64,000 nt of DNA from Vagococcus teuberi (GTDB lineage Bacteria > Bacillota > Bacilli > Lactobacillales > Vagococcaceae), in the NCBI RefSeq assembly GCF_001870205.1, contig NZ_CP017267.1, positions 236,501 to 300,500 on the forward strand, in the 5' to 3' direction. This document shows, one piece after another, positions 27,796 to 38,500 of the stretch (position 1 is the stretch's first letter; each line of letters opens with the position of its first letter). A program made the position numbers and the translations under genes. The notes beneath the pieces are model-generated. The model ran no database searches, had not been told where the DNA came from, and was given only the letters and a program-made list of their open reading frames with translations.

Positions 27796-28680
27796 GTGGA
27801 AAAACTAAAAACATGTAAAGAGTATATGACGGATAACGGTTACATGGAAAAGGTTTCAATGGCCGTTGTTAATGGCATTTTACAAGCTATTGCACTGAAT
27901 TTATTTTGGAGACCAGGACATATTTATGCCAGTGGTATCACAGGGCTAGGACAAATTATCGTCACGTTAGCTGAAAAAGCATCTGGCGTTGAGTTACCTA
28001 TGGGAGTTGTATTGTACTGCTTAAATATTCCATTATTTATTTTAGCGTGGAAGATGCTAAGCCGAAAATTTACAGTCTTTACTATGGTATCCGTCTTTAT
28101 GACAGCCTTTTTCGTCCAAATTATTCCAACTACTGTTCTATCTACAGACCCAATTATCTGTGCCATTTTTGGCGGGGGAGTTTGTGGACTTGGTGTTGGT
28201 TTAGCATTACGTAGTGGATTGTCTTCAGGGGGATTGGATATCGTTAGCATGACGATTCGAAAATTAACTGGTCGAAATGTAGGCTCATTAAATATTATTT
28301 TTAATGCGTGTATTATTTTGACATCAGGTTATTTATTTGGTTGGCCTTACTCTTTTTATAGTGCTTTTTCAATTTTTGTTAATGGTAAAGTAGTTGATAT
28401 GGTTTATACTAAACAAAAGAAAATGCAAGTGATGATTATCACGACAAAACCACAAAAGGTAGTAGATGAGTTACAGTCTAGAATACGTCGAGGTATTACA
28501 ATTTTAAATGATGCTGAAGGGGCGTTTTCTCATAACGAACAAAAAGTATTACTAACGGTATTAACCCGTGATCAGATTCCGATGTTGCAGCATGCAATGC
28601 AGCATGCTGATCCAAAAGCGTTTGTGAGTATTTCTGAGAACGTAACAATTATGGGGAACTTTTATGAAACAATTGATTAA
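27796..28680 (+). CDS. YitT-family membrane protein (DUF161 + DUF2179)
   Basis: The protein is 294 residues from the GTG at 27796, which follows GAGGAG; the ATG at 27787 would overlap the ribosome binding site. Five or six membrane helices (about 20-200) carry the family pattern G-G-V-C-G-L-G-V-G-L-A-L-R-S-G-L-S-S-G-G-L-D near residues 115-140. A soluble DUF2179 domain follows (about 205-290). YitT proteins are widespread in Firmicutes with no firm function. The 36-bp gap to aspS contains no strong terminator, so read-through is possible. Confidence 0.85.
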   Translation: MEKLKTCKEYMTDNGYMEKVSMAVVNGILQAIALNLFWRPGHIYASGITGLGQIIVTLAEKASGVELPMGVVLYCLNIPLFILAWKMLSRKFTVFTMVSVFMTAFFVQIIPTTVLSTDPIICAIFGGGVCGLGVGLALRSGLSSGGLDIVSMTIRKLTGRNVGSLNIIFNACIILTSGYLFGWPYSFYSAFSIFVNGKVVDMVYTKQKKMQVMIITTKPQKVVDELQSRIRRGITILNDAEGAFSHNEQKVLLTVLTRDQIPMLQHAMQHADPKAFVSISENVTIMGNFYETID

Positions 28681-29053
28681 CTATTAATAACCCCTCTATT
28701 ATTATACATTTTTAAATAAAGCTGTGTTTTTTGTAAAAAAATAAACGAAATTTTGCAATAATATTAAGAAAATCTAATATTAAAAGTGTTTTATTGAATT
28801 AATGTTTGCTAAGATTTATAAAATGTCTTTAATTTATAGAAGTTATAGTTTATAATGAGATGTATGCCATTTATTTTTAATCTCAAAGTAATTTAGTTAC
28901 TATTAAAACTATTGCTTAATAGATTCTTTTCTAATATAATTATAAGATATCTTGATAGTTTTTATCTGTTAAGCATATAGATATTATTAAAAATGAAGAG
29001 TTTTATGAATCAATAAAATCAGTACGGGAATAAGATAAGAAAGGAGAATTCTA
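28681..29053 (+). promoter_or_regulatory. Long A/T-rich leader of the opp operon with candidate CodY box
   Basis: This 373-bp gap holds no open frame of note. AATATTAAGAAAATC (28760-28774) matches the CodY consensus AATTTTCWGAAAATT at 12 of 15 positions. It lies in a larger AATATTA / TAATATT inverted repeat (28760-28781). A TATAAT at about 28850 is a possible -10. CodY control of opp is known in lactococci; here it is a proposal. Confidence 0.4.
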
Positions 29054-30058
29054 TTGTTTGTTGACAACAAATTATTAGACGTGAGAAATTTACATACTGG
29101 ATTTCGAATCAAAGACAATTTTTATGATGCAGTAGATGACGTGTCAATTACATTAGACAAAAATGAAATTTTAGCAATTGTTGGAGAATCTGGTTGTGGT
29201 AAAAGTACATTAGCAATGACCATAATGGGATTACAAGATCCAAAAAATACTAGAATTACAGGAGATATCATCTACAACGATTTAAATCTTGTAGGTCTAT
29301 CTGAAACGCTTTATAACAAGATTAGAGGAAATGATATAGGGATGATTTTCCAAGATCCGTTATCAGCGTTGAATCCATTGATGCGTATCGGAGACCAAAT
29401 TGCTGAAGCGTTGTTCTATCATACAGATTTAGATGAAAAACAACGAACTGCTCGCGCTATTGAGTTGCTAAACCAAGTAGGGATTGTTAATCCTGAACGT
29501 GTGGCAAAGCAATACCCACATGAATTGTCTGGTGGGATGAGGCAACGTGTTATTATCGCGATTGCTATTTCTTGTAAACCACCAATTATTATCGCTGATG
29601 AGCCAACAACAGCACTTGATGTAACAATTCAAGCTCAAATTTTAGACTTATTAGGCGATTTACAAGAGGAAACAGAAGCCGGTATTATTTTAATTACTCA
29701 CGATTTAGGTGTAGTAGCTGAGACAGCAGATAGAGTTGCTGTTATGTATGGTGGTCAAATTGTAGAAGAAGCACCTGTTGATGTTTTATTCTCTAATCCA
29801 CAACATCCTTATACACGCTCGTTACTGAATTCAATTCCACAAGAAGATGCGCACGATTCTGAATTACATGTTATCGAGGGAGTGGTTCCTTCATTGAAAA
29901 ATATGCCAAGAACTGGTTGTCGGTTTGCAGCTCGTATTCCTTGGATACCTGAAGACGCTCATGAAGAGCAACCAACATTGCATGAAATCGAACCAGGACA
30001 CTTTGTTCGATGTACATGTTACAAACATTTCCACTTTAGAGAAGAAGGTGACGCATAA
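29054..30058 (+). CDS. oppD: Oligopeptide ABC transporter ATP-binding protein OppD
   Basis: A 334-residue ATPase beginning at TTG 29054 after AAAGGAG. Walker A G-E-S-G-C-G-K-S-T near residues 45-53, signature L-S-G-G-M-R-Q-R-V near 157, Walker B I-I-I-A-D-E-P-T near 178, and the C-terminal Opp/Dpp domain with cysteines C-R-F ... R-C-T-C. OppD and OppF drive peptide uptake through OppBC. The stop overlaps the OppF start (TAATG), so translation is coupled. Confidence 0.95.
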   Translation: MFVDNKLLDVRNLHTGFRIKDNFYDAVDDVSITLDKNEILAIVGESGCGKSTLAMTIMGLQDPKNTRITGDIIYNDLNLVGLSETLYNKIRGNDIGMIFQDPLSALNPLMRIGDQIAEALFYHTDLDEKQRTARAIELLNQVGIVNPERVAKQYPHELSGGMRQRVIIAIAISCKPPIIIADEPTTALDVTIQAQILDLLGDLQEETEAGIILITHDLGVVAETADRVAVMYGGQIVEEAPVDVLFSNPQHPYTRSLLNSIPQEDAHDSELHVIEGVVPSLKNMPRTGCRFAARIPWIPEDAHEEQPTLHEIEPGHFVRCTCYKHFHFREEGDA

Positions 30059-31005
30059 TGGGATTGATAGAAATAAAAGATTTAAAAGTACATTACCCAA
30101 TTCGTGGAGGCTTTTTAAACAAAGTAGTTGATTATGTTTATGCTGTTGATGGCGTTGATTTTCAAATTGAGGCTGGAAAAACGTACGGTTTAGTTGGAGA
30201 ATCCGGTTCTGGAAAATCAACAATTGGTAAAACAATTGTAGGGCTAGAAAAAGCCACAGCTGGAGAAATTTTATTTGAAAATACAAATGTTATCTCGAAA
30301 AGAGCTAGAAAATCAATTGGCTATAATAAAGATGTCCAAATGATTTTCCAAGATTCTATGTCAAGTTTAAATCCTAAAAAACGTGTATTGGATATTATTG
30401 CTGAACCTATTCGAAATTTTGAAAACTTATCAGTTCAAGAAGAAAAGAAACGTGTTCAAAGTTTGTTAGATATTGTTGGGATGCCAACAGATGCATTGTA
30501 TAAGTATCCACATGAGTTTTCTGGTGGGCAAAGACAACGTTTAGGAGTGGCGCGAGCTGTTGCGACAAATCCTAAATTAATCATTGCTGATGAGCCAGTA
30601 TCTGCTCTTGACTTATCAGTTCAAGCGCAAGTATTAAACTTCATGAAACGTATTCAAGAAGAGTATAATTTAAGTTATTTATTTATTTCTCATGATTTAG
30701 GTGTGGTAAAACATATGTGTGATAACATTGCGATTATGAATCATGGTCGTTTTGTTGAAATAGGAACAAGAGAAGACATTTATAATAACCCACAACATAT
30801 TTACACAAAACGCTTACTGTCTGCCATTCCTAAAATTGATGTTGGAAATCGTGAACAGCATAAAGAAGAGCGTCGTAAAGTTGAAAAAGATTTCCAAGAC
30901 TTATACAGCCAGTATTACGATGAAAATGGTCGTGTATATGACTTGAAAACTATTAGTCCAACTCATCAGGCAGCAATTAAGACAACTGAAGGGGGAGGAC
31001 AATGA
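30058..31005 (+). CDS. oppF: Oligopeptide ABC transporter ATP-binding protein OppF
   Basis: A 315-residue partner ATPase: Walker A G-E-S-G-S-G-K-S-T near residue 47, signature F-S-G-G-Q-R-Q-R-L-G-V-A-R-A near 161, Walker B L-I-I-A-D-E-P-V-S-A-L-D near 182. It starts in the last bases of oppD and ends 1 bp before oppB. The C-terminus carries a charged extension typical of lactococcal and enterococcal OppF. Confidence 0.95.
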   Translation: MGLIEIKDLKVHYPIRGGFLNKVVDYVYAVDGVDFQIEAGKTYGLVGESGSGKSTIGKTIVGLEKATAGEILFENTNVISKRARKSIGYNKDVQMIFQDSMSSLNPKKRVLDIIAEPIRNFENLSVQEEKKRVQSLLDIVGMPTDALYKYPHEFSGGQRQRLGVARAVATNPKLIIADEPVSALDLSVQAQVLNFMKRIQEEYNLSYLFISHDLGVVKHMCDNIAIMNHGRFVEIGTREDIYNNPQHIYTKRLLSAIPKIDVGNREQHKEERRKVEKDFQDLYSQYYDENGRVYDLKTISPTHQAAIKTTEGGGQ

Positions 31006-31006
31006 T

Positions 31007-31969
31007 ATGTGGAAAACAATATTAAGACGTGTACTACTAATGATTCCACAAATTTTTGTGTTGAGTCTGTTTATCTTTTTATTAGCAAAAGCTATGCCGG
31101 GAGATCCGTTTACTGGATTAATTAATCCTAATATGGACCCTGCGACAATCGATCGAATGCGTGAAGCAGCAGGATTAAATAATCCTTGGTATATTCAGTA
31201 TTTTGATTGGATAACCAATGCATTTAAAGGTGATTTTGGACAAAGTTTCTTATATAAACTACCTGTAAGTGATATTATTGGTTCTCGTGTTGGGAATACC
31301 ATTTACTTGTCATTATTAACAGTTATTATTACATATGCAATTGCCTTACCTTTAGGATTAGTCTCAGGTCGTTATCAAAACTCTTGGTTTGATAAAGCAG
31401 TTGTCGTTTATAACTTTGTCAGCTTTGCTGTTCCAATCTTTATCTTCGCGTTACTGATGCTATTTGTCTTTGGTTACCGTTTAGAATGGTTCCCAACAAC
31501 GGGATCAGTGGCAACAGGATTAGAACCGGGGTCATTACAATATGTGATGAGTCGCTTATATCATATGATTTTACCAGCCATCACACAAGCCTTACTTGCA
31601 ACAGCTGTAACGATTCAATACTTACGTAATGAAGTGATTGATGCCAAACAATTAGATTTCGTTCGTACAGCAAGAGCAAAAGGTGTACCGACTAATAAAG
31701 TCTTTACACATCATATTTTTAGAAATGCCTCTTTACCAATAGCAGCCCAATTAAGTTATGAAATTACTGCTTTAATTAGTGGGTCAGTTGTTATTGAACA
31801 AACCTTTGCTTATCCAGGTATTGGTAAATTGTTTATTGATGCAATCAATGGACGTGACTACTCAGTGATTACAGCCATAGTATTAATACTAGGTATTGTC
31901 ACAATTATCGGGAATCTAATTTCAGATATTGTCATGAGTATCGTCGATCCTCGTATTCGTATTCAGTAA
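31007..31969 (+). CDS. oppB: Oligopeptide ABC transporter permease OppB
   Basis: A 320-residue permease with six transmembrane helices and the inner-membrane binding-protein-dependent transport motif (E-V-I-D-A-K-Q-L-D-F-V-R-T-A-R-A-K-G, residues about 206-223) that docks on the ATPases. The N-terminal R-R-V-L-L-M-I-P-Q-I-F is typical of OppB/DppB. Third gene of the operon, followed after 30 bp by oppC. Confidence 0.95.
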   Translation: MWKTILRRVLLMIPQIFVLSLFIFLLAKAMPGDPFTGLINPNMDPATIDRMREAAGLNNPWYIQYFDWITNAFKGDFGQSFLYKLPVSDIIGSRVGNTIYLSLLTVIITYAIALPLGLVSGRYQNSWFDKAVVVYNFVSFAVPIFIFALLMLFVFGYRLEWFPTTGSVATGLEPGSLQYVMSRLYHMILPAITQALLATAVTIQYLRNEVIDAKQLDFVRTARAKGVPTNKVFTHHIFRNASLPIAAQLSYEITALISGSVVIEQTFAYPGIGKLFIDAINGRDYSVITAIVLILGIVTIIGNLISDIVMSIVDPRIRIQ

Positions 31970-31999
31970 CAAACCAATAATTAAGAAAGGAGACTCGCT

Positions 32000-32902
32000 A
32001 TGAGTAAAGAAAAAAAAGAAGCAACTGTAGAAGCTGTTAGTGTTCCACCAACAGGTTTTAAAATGATTGCTCGAGAATTTAAAAAAGATAAATTAGCATT
32101 ATTTTCATTATCGTTATTAGTTATTATCTTTGCAGTTATTTTTATTGGAGCACTTATTTTAGATAAAGATGCTGTAATGAAAGTAAGTATTTTAGATAAA
32201 TACGCGGCTCCAGGAGATGGCTACCTACTAGGTGCTGACGAAGGTGGGCGTGATGTTTTTGGACAATTGATCATTGGTGCTCGTAACTCTGTTGTTATTG
32301 GGTTTTCAATTACTATTTTGACATCAATCATTGGTGTGGGATTAGGGATTGTTGCAGGATACTATGGTGGTATGGTAGATAGTATCATTATGCGAATTGT
32401 TGATTTTATCATGATTTTACCAATTATGATGATTATCATTGTGTTTGTTACAATTGTTCCAAGCTATAATGTATTTTCTTTTATTATGATTATGAGTTCA
32501 TTCTATTGGGTCGCAAAAGCACGTCTCTTTAGAGGAAAGACATTATCTGAAGTACGTCGTGATTACATCAGTGCCTCAAAAACATTGGGAACAAGTGACT
32601 TCAAGATTATGTTTGGCGAGTTAATGCCAAACTTAAGCTCATTAATTATTACAAATTTGACGATGAACTTTGCAGGCAACATCGGGATTGAAACAACATT
32701 GTCATACTTAGGATTCGGATTACCACAATCAACACCAAGTTTAGGTACATTGATTGGGTATGCGTCAAATGGTGTCGTTTTATCAGATATGACATGGGTG
32801 TGGGCGCCAGCGTCTATTTTAATTCTTGTCATGATGTTATGTATCAACTACGTTGGTCAAGCATTGAAGCGTTCAGCTGATGCACGTCAACGTTTAGGAT
32901 AA
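32000..32902 (+). CDS. oppC: Oligopeptide ABC transporter permease OppC
   Basis: A 300-residue permease with an N-terminal cytoplasmic OppC_N region, six helices and the docking motif around E-V-R-R-D-Y-I-S-A-S-K-T-L-G-T (about 180-194). L-G-A-D-E-G-G-R-D-V-F near residues 76-86 is the family marker. RBS AAAGGAG. It forms the channel with OppB. Confidence 0.95.
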   Translation: MSKEKKEATVEAVSVPPTGFKMIAREFKKDKLALFSLSLLVIIFAVIFIGALILDKDAVMKVSILDKYAAPGDGYLLGADEGGRDVFGQLIIGARNSVVIGFSITILTSIIGVGLGIVAGYYGGMVDSIIMRIVDFIMILPIMMIIIVFVTIVPSYNVFSFIMIMSSFYWVAKARLFRGKTLSEVRRDYISASKTLGTSDFKIMFGELMPNLSSLIITNLTMNFAGNIGIETTLSYLGFGLPQSTPSLGTLIGYASNGVVLSDMTWVWAPASILILVMMLCINYVGQALKRSADARQRLG

Positions 32903-32925
32903 AAAAATCTAAGGGGGATGAAGGA

Positions 32926-34713
32926 ATGAAGTACAAAAAATTATTTAGCGTCGTAGCACTTGGTGCTGCAGTAACAGTCGGGTTATCAGCTTGTGGCGGA
33001 GGAAAATCTGACAAAAAATCAAATGGTGGGAAAACAGAAAAAACGGAAGATGTATCAAAATTCCCAGTAAAAACGTCTAATCAAGAAAAAGCCAAAGAAG
33101 GCGGAACGTTAGAAGCAGCGGTTGTTATGGATACGCAGTTTAAAGGAATGTTCTCTGAAACCTTTTCTGAAGACAACTATGATGCTCAATTTATGCAACC
33201 ATCTCATGAATCATTATTTACAAGTAATGGTAACTTTGAGACAACAGATGACGGAGTAGCAAAAAAAGACATCGATGTTGATGGTAAGAAAATTACAATT
33301 ACAATTACTAAAGATGCCAAATGGTCAGATGGTAAACCATTAGTAGCAGATGATATTATCCAACCATACTTAATCATTGGTAACAAAGATTATTCAGGTA
33401 TCCGTTATGGTGAAGATTTCCAAAATATCGTAGGTATGGATGAGTACCATGATGGAAAAGCTGACACTATCTCAGGAATTAAAAAAGTAGATGACAAAAC
33501 GGTCGAAATTTCTTACAAAGAAATGAATCCAGGGATGAAACAAACAAGTGAAACTGTTTGGACTTCAGCAATGCCTTCTCATATCTTTAAAGATATTCCA
33601 GTAAAAGGAATGGAATCAAGTGATGCCGTACGTAAAAATATTGTGACTTTTGGACCATACAAAATGGAAAAAATTAATACAGGTGAATCTGTAGAGTACA
33701 CACCAAATGAGTACTACTACGGTGAAAAACCCAAATTAAGTAAAATCACAATGCGTGTCGCACCATCGAGTTCAATTGTAGAATCATTGAAAGCTAAAAA
33801 ATATGACATGGTATTCAGTATGCCAACTGATAACTATCCAAACTACAAAGATATAGAAGGATATGAAATCTTAGGTCGTCAAGATTTAGCTTATACTTAT
33901 ATTGGATTCAAATTAGGTAAATGGGATGGTGCTAAAGGTGAATCTGTTTACAATCCAGATTCAAAAATGGCAAACAAATCATTACGTCAAGCAATGGGGT
34001 ATGCCATTGATAACGCAGCTGTAGCGAACAAATTCTACAATGGATTACGTCAACCTGCTAATGCGATTGTACCACCAATCTTTGATGAGTTTAGTGATAA
34101 GAGCTTAGTTGGTTACTCTAAACAAGATATTGATAAAGCAAATAAATTATTAGATGAAGCAGGATACAAGAAAAAAGATGGTGAAGAATTCCGTCGCGAT
34201 CCAAAAGGTGAAAAGCTAGAAATTAACTTTGCTTCTATGTCAGGTGGCGAAACTGCCCAACCATTAGCCGAATACTACATGGACTGCTGGAAAGAAATTG
34301 GTTTAGATGTTAAATTATCAACTGGTCGTTTAATTGAATTCCAATCATTCTATGATAAATTGAAAAATGATTCACCAGACGTTGATGTTTATCAAGCGGC
34401 TTGGGGATTAAGTTCAGATCCATCTCAATCAGGATTATACGGACCTAAAGCAGCGTTTAACTACACTCGTTTTGTCAGTGATGAAAATACTAAGCTATTG
34501 AACGAAATTGATTCTGAGAAATCATTTGATGGTAAATACCGTACAGATAAATTTAAAGAATGGCAAGAATATGTTGCTGACGAAGCATTTGTCATTCCAA
34601 CATTATTCAGAGACGCTGTATTGCCAGTGAGTGACAAAGTAACTGGATTTGACTGGGCTTATGATGTAACAAGTAACCCATGGTCTCATGTTGGTGTAAC
34701 AGATAAAAAATAA
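32926..34713 (+). CDS. oppA: Oligopeptide-binding lipoprotein OppA
   Basis: A 595-residue family 5 extracellular solute-binding protein. The signal peptide ends in the lipobox L-S-A-C (residues 20-23), so Cys23 would be lipidated and the protein anchored outside the membrane. The mature part has the SBP_bac_5 fold (D-A-K-W-S-D-G-K-P near 127, L-R-Q-A-M-G-Y-A-I-D near 352). It captures peptides and delivers them to OppBC. Being last in a DFBCA operon matches lactococci. It may also import signalling peptides, relevant to the Rgg regulator in this window (inferred). Confidence 0.95.
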   Translation: MKYKKLFSVVALGAAVTVGLSACGGGKSDKKSNGGKTEKTEDVSKFPVKTSNQEKAKEGGTLEAAVVMDTQFKGMFSETFSEDNYDAQFMQPSHESLFTSNGNFETTDDGVAKKDIDVDGKKITITITKDAKWSDGKPLVADDIIQPYLIIGNKDYSGIRYGEDFQNIVGMDEYHDGKADTISGIKKVDDKTVEISYKEMNPGMKQTSETVWTSAMPSHIFKDIPVKGMESSDAVRKNIVTFGPYKMEKINTGESVEYTPNEYYYGEKPKLSKITMRVAPSSSIVESLKAKKYDMVFSMPTDNYPNYKDIEGYEILGRQDLAYTYIGFKLGKWDGAKGESVYNPDSKMANKSLRQAMGYAIDNAAVANKFYNGLRQPANAIVPPIFDEFSDKSLVGYSKQDIDKANKLLDEAGYKKKDGEEFRRDPKGEKLEINFASMSGGETAQPLAEYYMDCWKEIGLDVKLSTGRLIEFQSFYDKLKNDSPDVDVYQAAWGLSSDPSQSGLYGPKAAFNYTRFVSDENTKLLNEIDSEKSFDGKYRTDKFKEWQEYVADEAFVIPTLFRDAVLPVSDKVTGFDWAYDVTSNPWSHVGVTDKK

Positions 34714-34722
34714 AGATTAATG

Positions 34723-34762
34723 ACTATCAATTTGGCTATTTGGTCAAATTGATAGTTTTTGT
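34723..34762 (+). terminator. Terminator of the opp operon
   Basis: ACTATCAATTTG and CAAATTGATAGT form a perfect 12-bp stem with a 10-nt loop followed by TTTTTG, 9 bp after the oppA stop. Confidence 0.9.
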
Positions 34763-34826
34763 TTTCTTTCAAACAAAAAAAACGTATAATAAGAGTATCT
34801 ATGGTTAAAAGGGAGAGGCACATTCA

Positions 34827-35528
34827 ATGGAACAAACGTTAACACAGTTATTAAAGACAGACTATAACATCATTTTTAAAGACATCTCGTTATTGGAACA
34901 AGCGTTTACCCATTCATCCTATGTGAATGAGCATCGACATTTTGAACTACAAGATAATGAACGATTAGAATTTCTAGGAGATGCTGTCTTAGAGTTAGAA
35001 GTATCTGATTATTTATACCGTCATTTTCAAGATTTACCAGAAGGGAAATTAACAAAACTACGTTCGACAATTGTTAGAGAAGATAGTTTAGCAATGTTTG
35101 CTAAAGAATGTGGTTTTGATCAATTTGTTAAACTTGGTAAGGGAGAGGAAAATTCAAATGGTAGAAGTCGTTCATCATTGTTGTGTGATTTATTCGAAGC
35201 TTTTTTAGGAGCTCTATATTTGGATCAAGGAGCTAAAAAATCGAAAGAATTTATCTACCAAGTAGTCGTAGCAAAAATTGAAACTGGTGCTTTTTCACAT
35301 GAGATGGATCATAAAACCACTCTACAAGAAGTATTACAAAAAAATGGTGATATCTTGATTGAGTATCATTTAATAGCAGAAGAAGGACCTGCCCATGCAA
35401 GAATCTTCCATGTTGAAGTATGTGGTGGAGGAACGCCTCTAGGTAAGGGGTCTGGAAAGTCTAAAAAAGTGGCAGAACAAAAAGCGGCAGAAGCAGCATT
35501 AGCCAACATTTTAGCAGAAGAATCCTAG
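34827..35528 (+). CDS. rnc: Ribonuclease III
   Basis: A 233-residue double-strand RNA endonuclease: catalytic domain (about 1-150) with the signature N-E-R-L-E-F-L-G-D-A-V-L-E near residues 43-55, second acidic cluster D-L-F-E-A-F-L-G-A near 119, and a C-terminal dsRNA-binding domain (about 158-230) ending with the K-K-V-A-E-Q-K-A-A lysines. It starts the conserved rnc-smc-ftsY cluster; a TATAAT at 34785-34790 is a likely -10. Confidence 0.97.
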   Translation: MEQTLTQLLKTDYNIIFKDISLLEQAFTHSSYVNEHRHFELQDNERLEFLGDAVLELEVSDYLYRHFQDLPEGKLTKLRSTIVREDSLAMFAKECGFDQFVKLGKGEENSNGRSRSSLLCDLFEAFLGALYLDQGAKKSKEFIYQVVVAKIETGAFSHEMDHKTTLQEVLQKNGDILIEYHLIAEEGPAHARIFHVEVCGGGTPLGKGSGKSKKVAEQKAAEAALANILAEES

Positions 35529-35540
35529 GAAGGGGACTTA

Positions 35541-38500
35541 TTGTTTGTGTATTTGAAACGAATTGAAATTGCAGGATTTAAATCCTTTGCAGATCGAACA
35601 GTAATTGAATTTAATGAAGGCTTGACGGCAATAGTTGGTCCTAATGGAAGTGGAAAAAGTAATATTACAGAAGCCATTCGATGGGTTTTAGGGGAGCAGT
35701 CAGCAAAAAGTTTACGTGGGGGGAAAATGCCAGACGTTATTTTTGCTGGCTCTTCTTCGCGTTCACCGTTAAATATAGCAGAAGTGACGTTAGTACTAGA
35801 TAATGAGGACCATTTTTTACCGATTGAGTACACTGAAGTCAGTGTCACAAGACGACTAACACGTGACGGCGAGAGTGATTTTTTCATCAATAAACAACGT
35901 TGTCGCCTAAAAGACGTGATTAGTTTATTCATGGATTCAGGTTTAGGTAGAGATTCTTTTTCGATTATTTCTCAAGGGAAAGTAGAAGAAATTTTTAACA
36001 GTAAACCTGAAGAACGTCGTGCGATTTTTGAAGAAGCTGCTGGAGTATTGAAATATAAAAACCGCAAGAAACAGGCAGAAAAACATCTAGGAGAGACAGA
36101 CGATAACCTTAGTCGTGTGCAAGATATTATTTATGAGCTGGAAATTCAACTAGCACCATTGAAACAACAAAGCGATAATGCGAAGACCTATTTAGCATTA
36201 AAAGAGCAGTTATCTGAGCAAGATGTGAGTATGACAACTCATTTAATTGAAGAAACAAAAAACAAATGGAATGATAATAAAAAACAACTTGAAGAAAAAA
36301 ATCAGTTGATAAATCAGAAAGAAACTGAAAAAAATGAACTAGAAGAAAAGCTTGAACGATTAAAATCTGAGCAAGCAACTCTTGAGCAAATGCTTGATAG
36401 CCATCAGCAACGCCTGCTTGACTATAGCACGCAATATGAACAACTTGAAACACAAAAGCGAGTGTTAGAGGAAAAACAAAAATTTTCTGTTCAAACAAAA
36501 GAGGCGCAACAAAAGACGTTACGTAACTTAGATACGGAAAAAGAAGCACTTAAACAAGAAATTCATTCTTTAGAAGAGGAAGAAAATAGTTTAATTGAAG
36601 AAAAGAAATCTCTTACGAAATTGATTTCACGCATTCGAGAAGAACTAGTTCAATACAGCAAATCAGCTAAAGAGCAATTAGATGATATGCGAAGTGATTA
36701 TCTAGAATACATGCAACAACAAAGTCATGTGAACAACGAGTTAAAACATTTAGAAAAACAATTTAACCAAGAAACCAATAAAAACTCGCGTGAAATGAAT
36801 CAGTATGAAGAGCTTGTTGAAACGATAACTAACAAACAAAAAGAACTAGATGAATTAACAAAAGTGTATGACGTTAAAAAAGAAAATGTTGTCACCTATT
36901 TAGAAGACTATCAGCAAAAAAGACAACTTAAAGAGCAACGTAGTCAGGAATTAAAAAAGTTAAACACGCAGTTAATGGATGCCTTAAGAATCTTACAACA
37001 AGCCCAAGCTAAGCAAAAAAGCTTGAAAGAATTGCAAGATAACTATTCAGGTTTCTATCAAGGTGTGCGAGCGGTGCTAAAAGAAAAACAACAGTTTCCA
37101 GGTATAGTCGGTGCTGTAGCGGAATTAATTGATATACCATCATCTTATCAACAAGCCCTTGAAACAGCACTTGGAGCAAGTGTTCAATATGTTGTAACAA
37201 AGGATGACCAAAGTGCTAGAGAAGCTATTTCTTATTTGAAGAAACAAAGACTAGGTCGTGCGACGTTTCTGCCATTGACTACTGTTAAAGCACGATATAT
37301 TAGGCAAGATGTTTTAGATAAAGTACAAAATATGTCAGGGTTTGTGGGAGTAGCTAGTGAGTTAGTTCGTTATGATGAAGAGGTTTCTGCCATTGTTAAG
37401 AACTTATTAGGCTTAACTATTGTGGCGGATTCATTAGAGGCAGCCACTCATATCGCAAAACAAATTAACTTTCAGTATCGTGTGGTATCATTGGATGGAG
37501 ATGTGATGAATCCTGGTGGTTCTATGACTGGTGGGATGAGCAAAAAAGGTCAGTCGATGCACTGGTTTTCTCAATCAAAAGAGTTACAAGATATTGAAAA
37601 GCAATTATCTCAAATGACCACTCTATACAAACAAAAAGAAACTGACGTGACTGAATTGCAAAAAGAAGTTTCTTTAATAGATGACTCACTTGAAAATCTG
37701 CGTAAATTGGGTGAAGAAGCCAGACTAACAGAGCAAAAACTACAATCACAAGTATCTCTTTTAACGCAAGATGTGACGCAGTTAGAAAAAGAAAAGAAAA
37801 TACTAGAGTATGAGCAAAGTGAATTAAATCAATTTCTTACAGAGTATCAACAAGAAAAAGAACATTATGAAGCACAACAAAAAGAACTTGTTCAAAAGAT
37901 TGCAGAGTTAGATAAAAGAATGGCTGATGTGGATCAGTTAGAGGCGACGAATTCTGAGAAAAAAGAAACTTTAACAAAAGAACTCGCTCAAAAAGAGGCC
38001 GATTTGGCTGTTACAAAAGAAAAACTAAATCAGTTAGCTGAAAAACAATTAGAACGAAATACTCGGTTACAAGAAGCAGATCAAAAAATGAGTGAAATGT
38101 TACAGGAAAGTCAATCCCATGAGGAAGACAGTTCTCATTATAAAGAAGACGAAGAAAACATTGCAAAACAAATGAGCGAAGCATCTCGTAAAAGAGAAGA
38201 AGTCTTGACTCAAATTAGTAAAGCAAAGAAACAACGAGAGCACTATGCTAAAACAATCAAAGAACACGACGTAATAGTCGATAAAAGTTATGCAGTCATT
38301 CGTGAACTTGTGAATCAGAAAACCGAGCTTGAAATCATGCAGGGAACTTGTGATAATCAATTAGATAGTTTATTGACTTATTTACAAGAAGAATATAGTT
38401 TAACTTTTGAAGCAGCAAAAGAAAGATCATTTGATATTCAAGATGCATCACAAGTGAGCCAAGTCATTCGTGATTTGAAAGTTAAAATTTCAGAGCTAGG

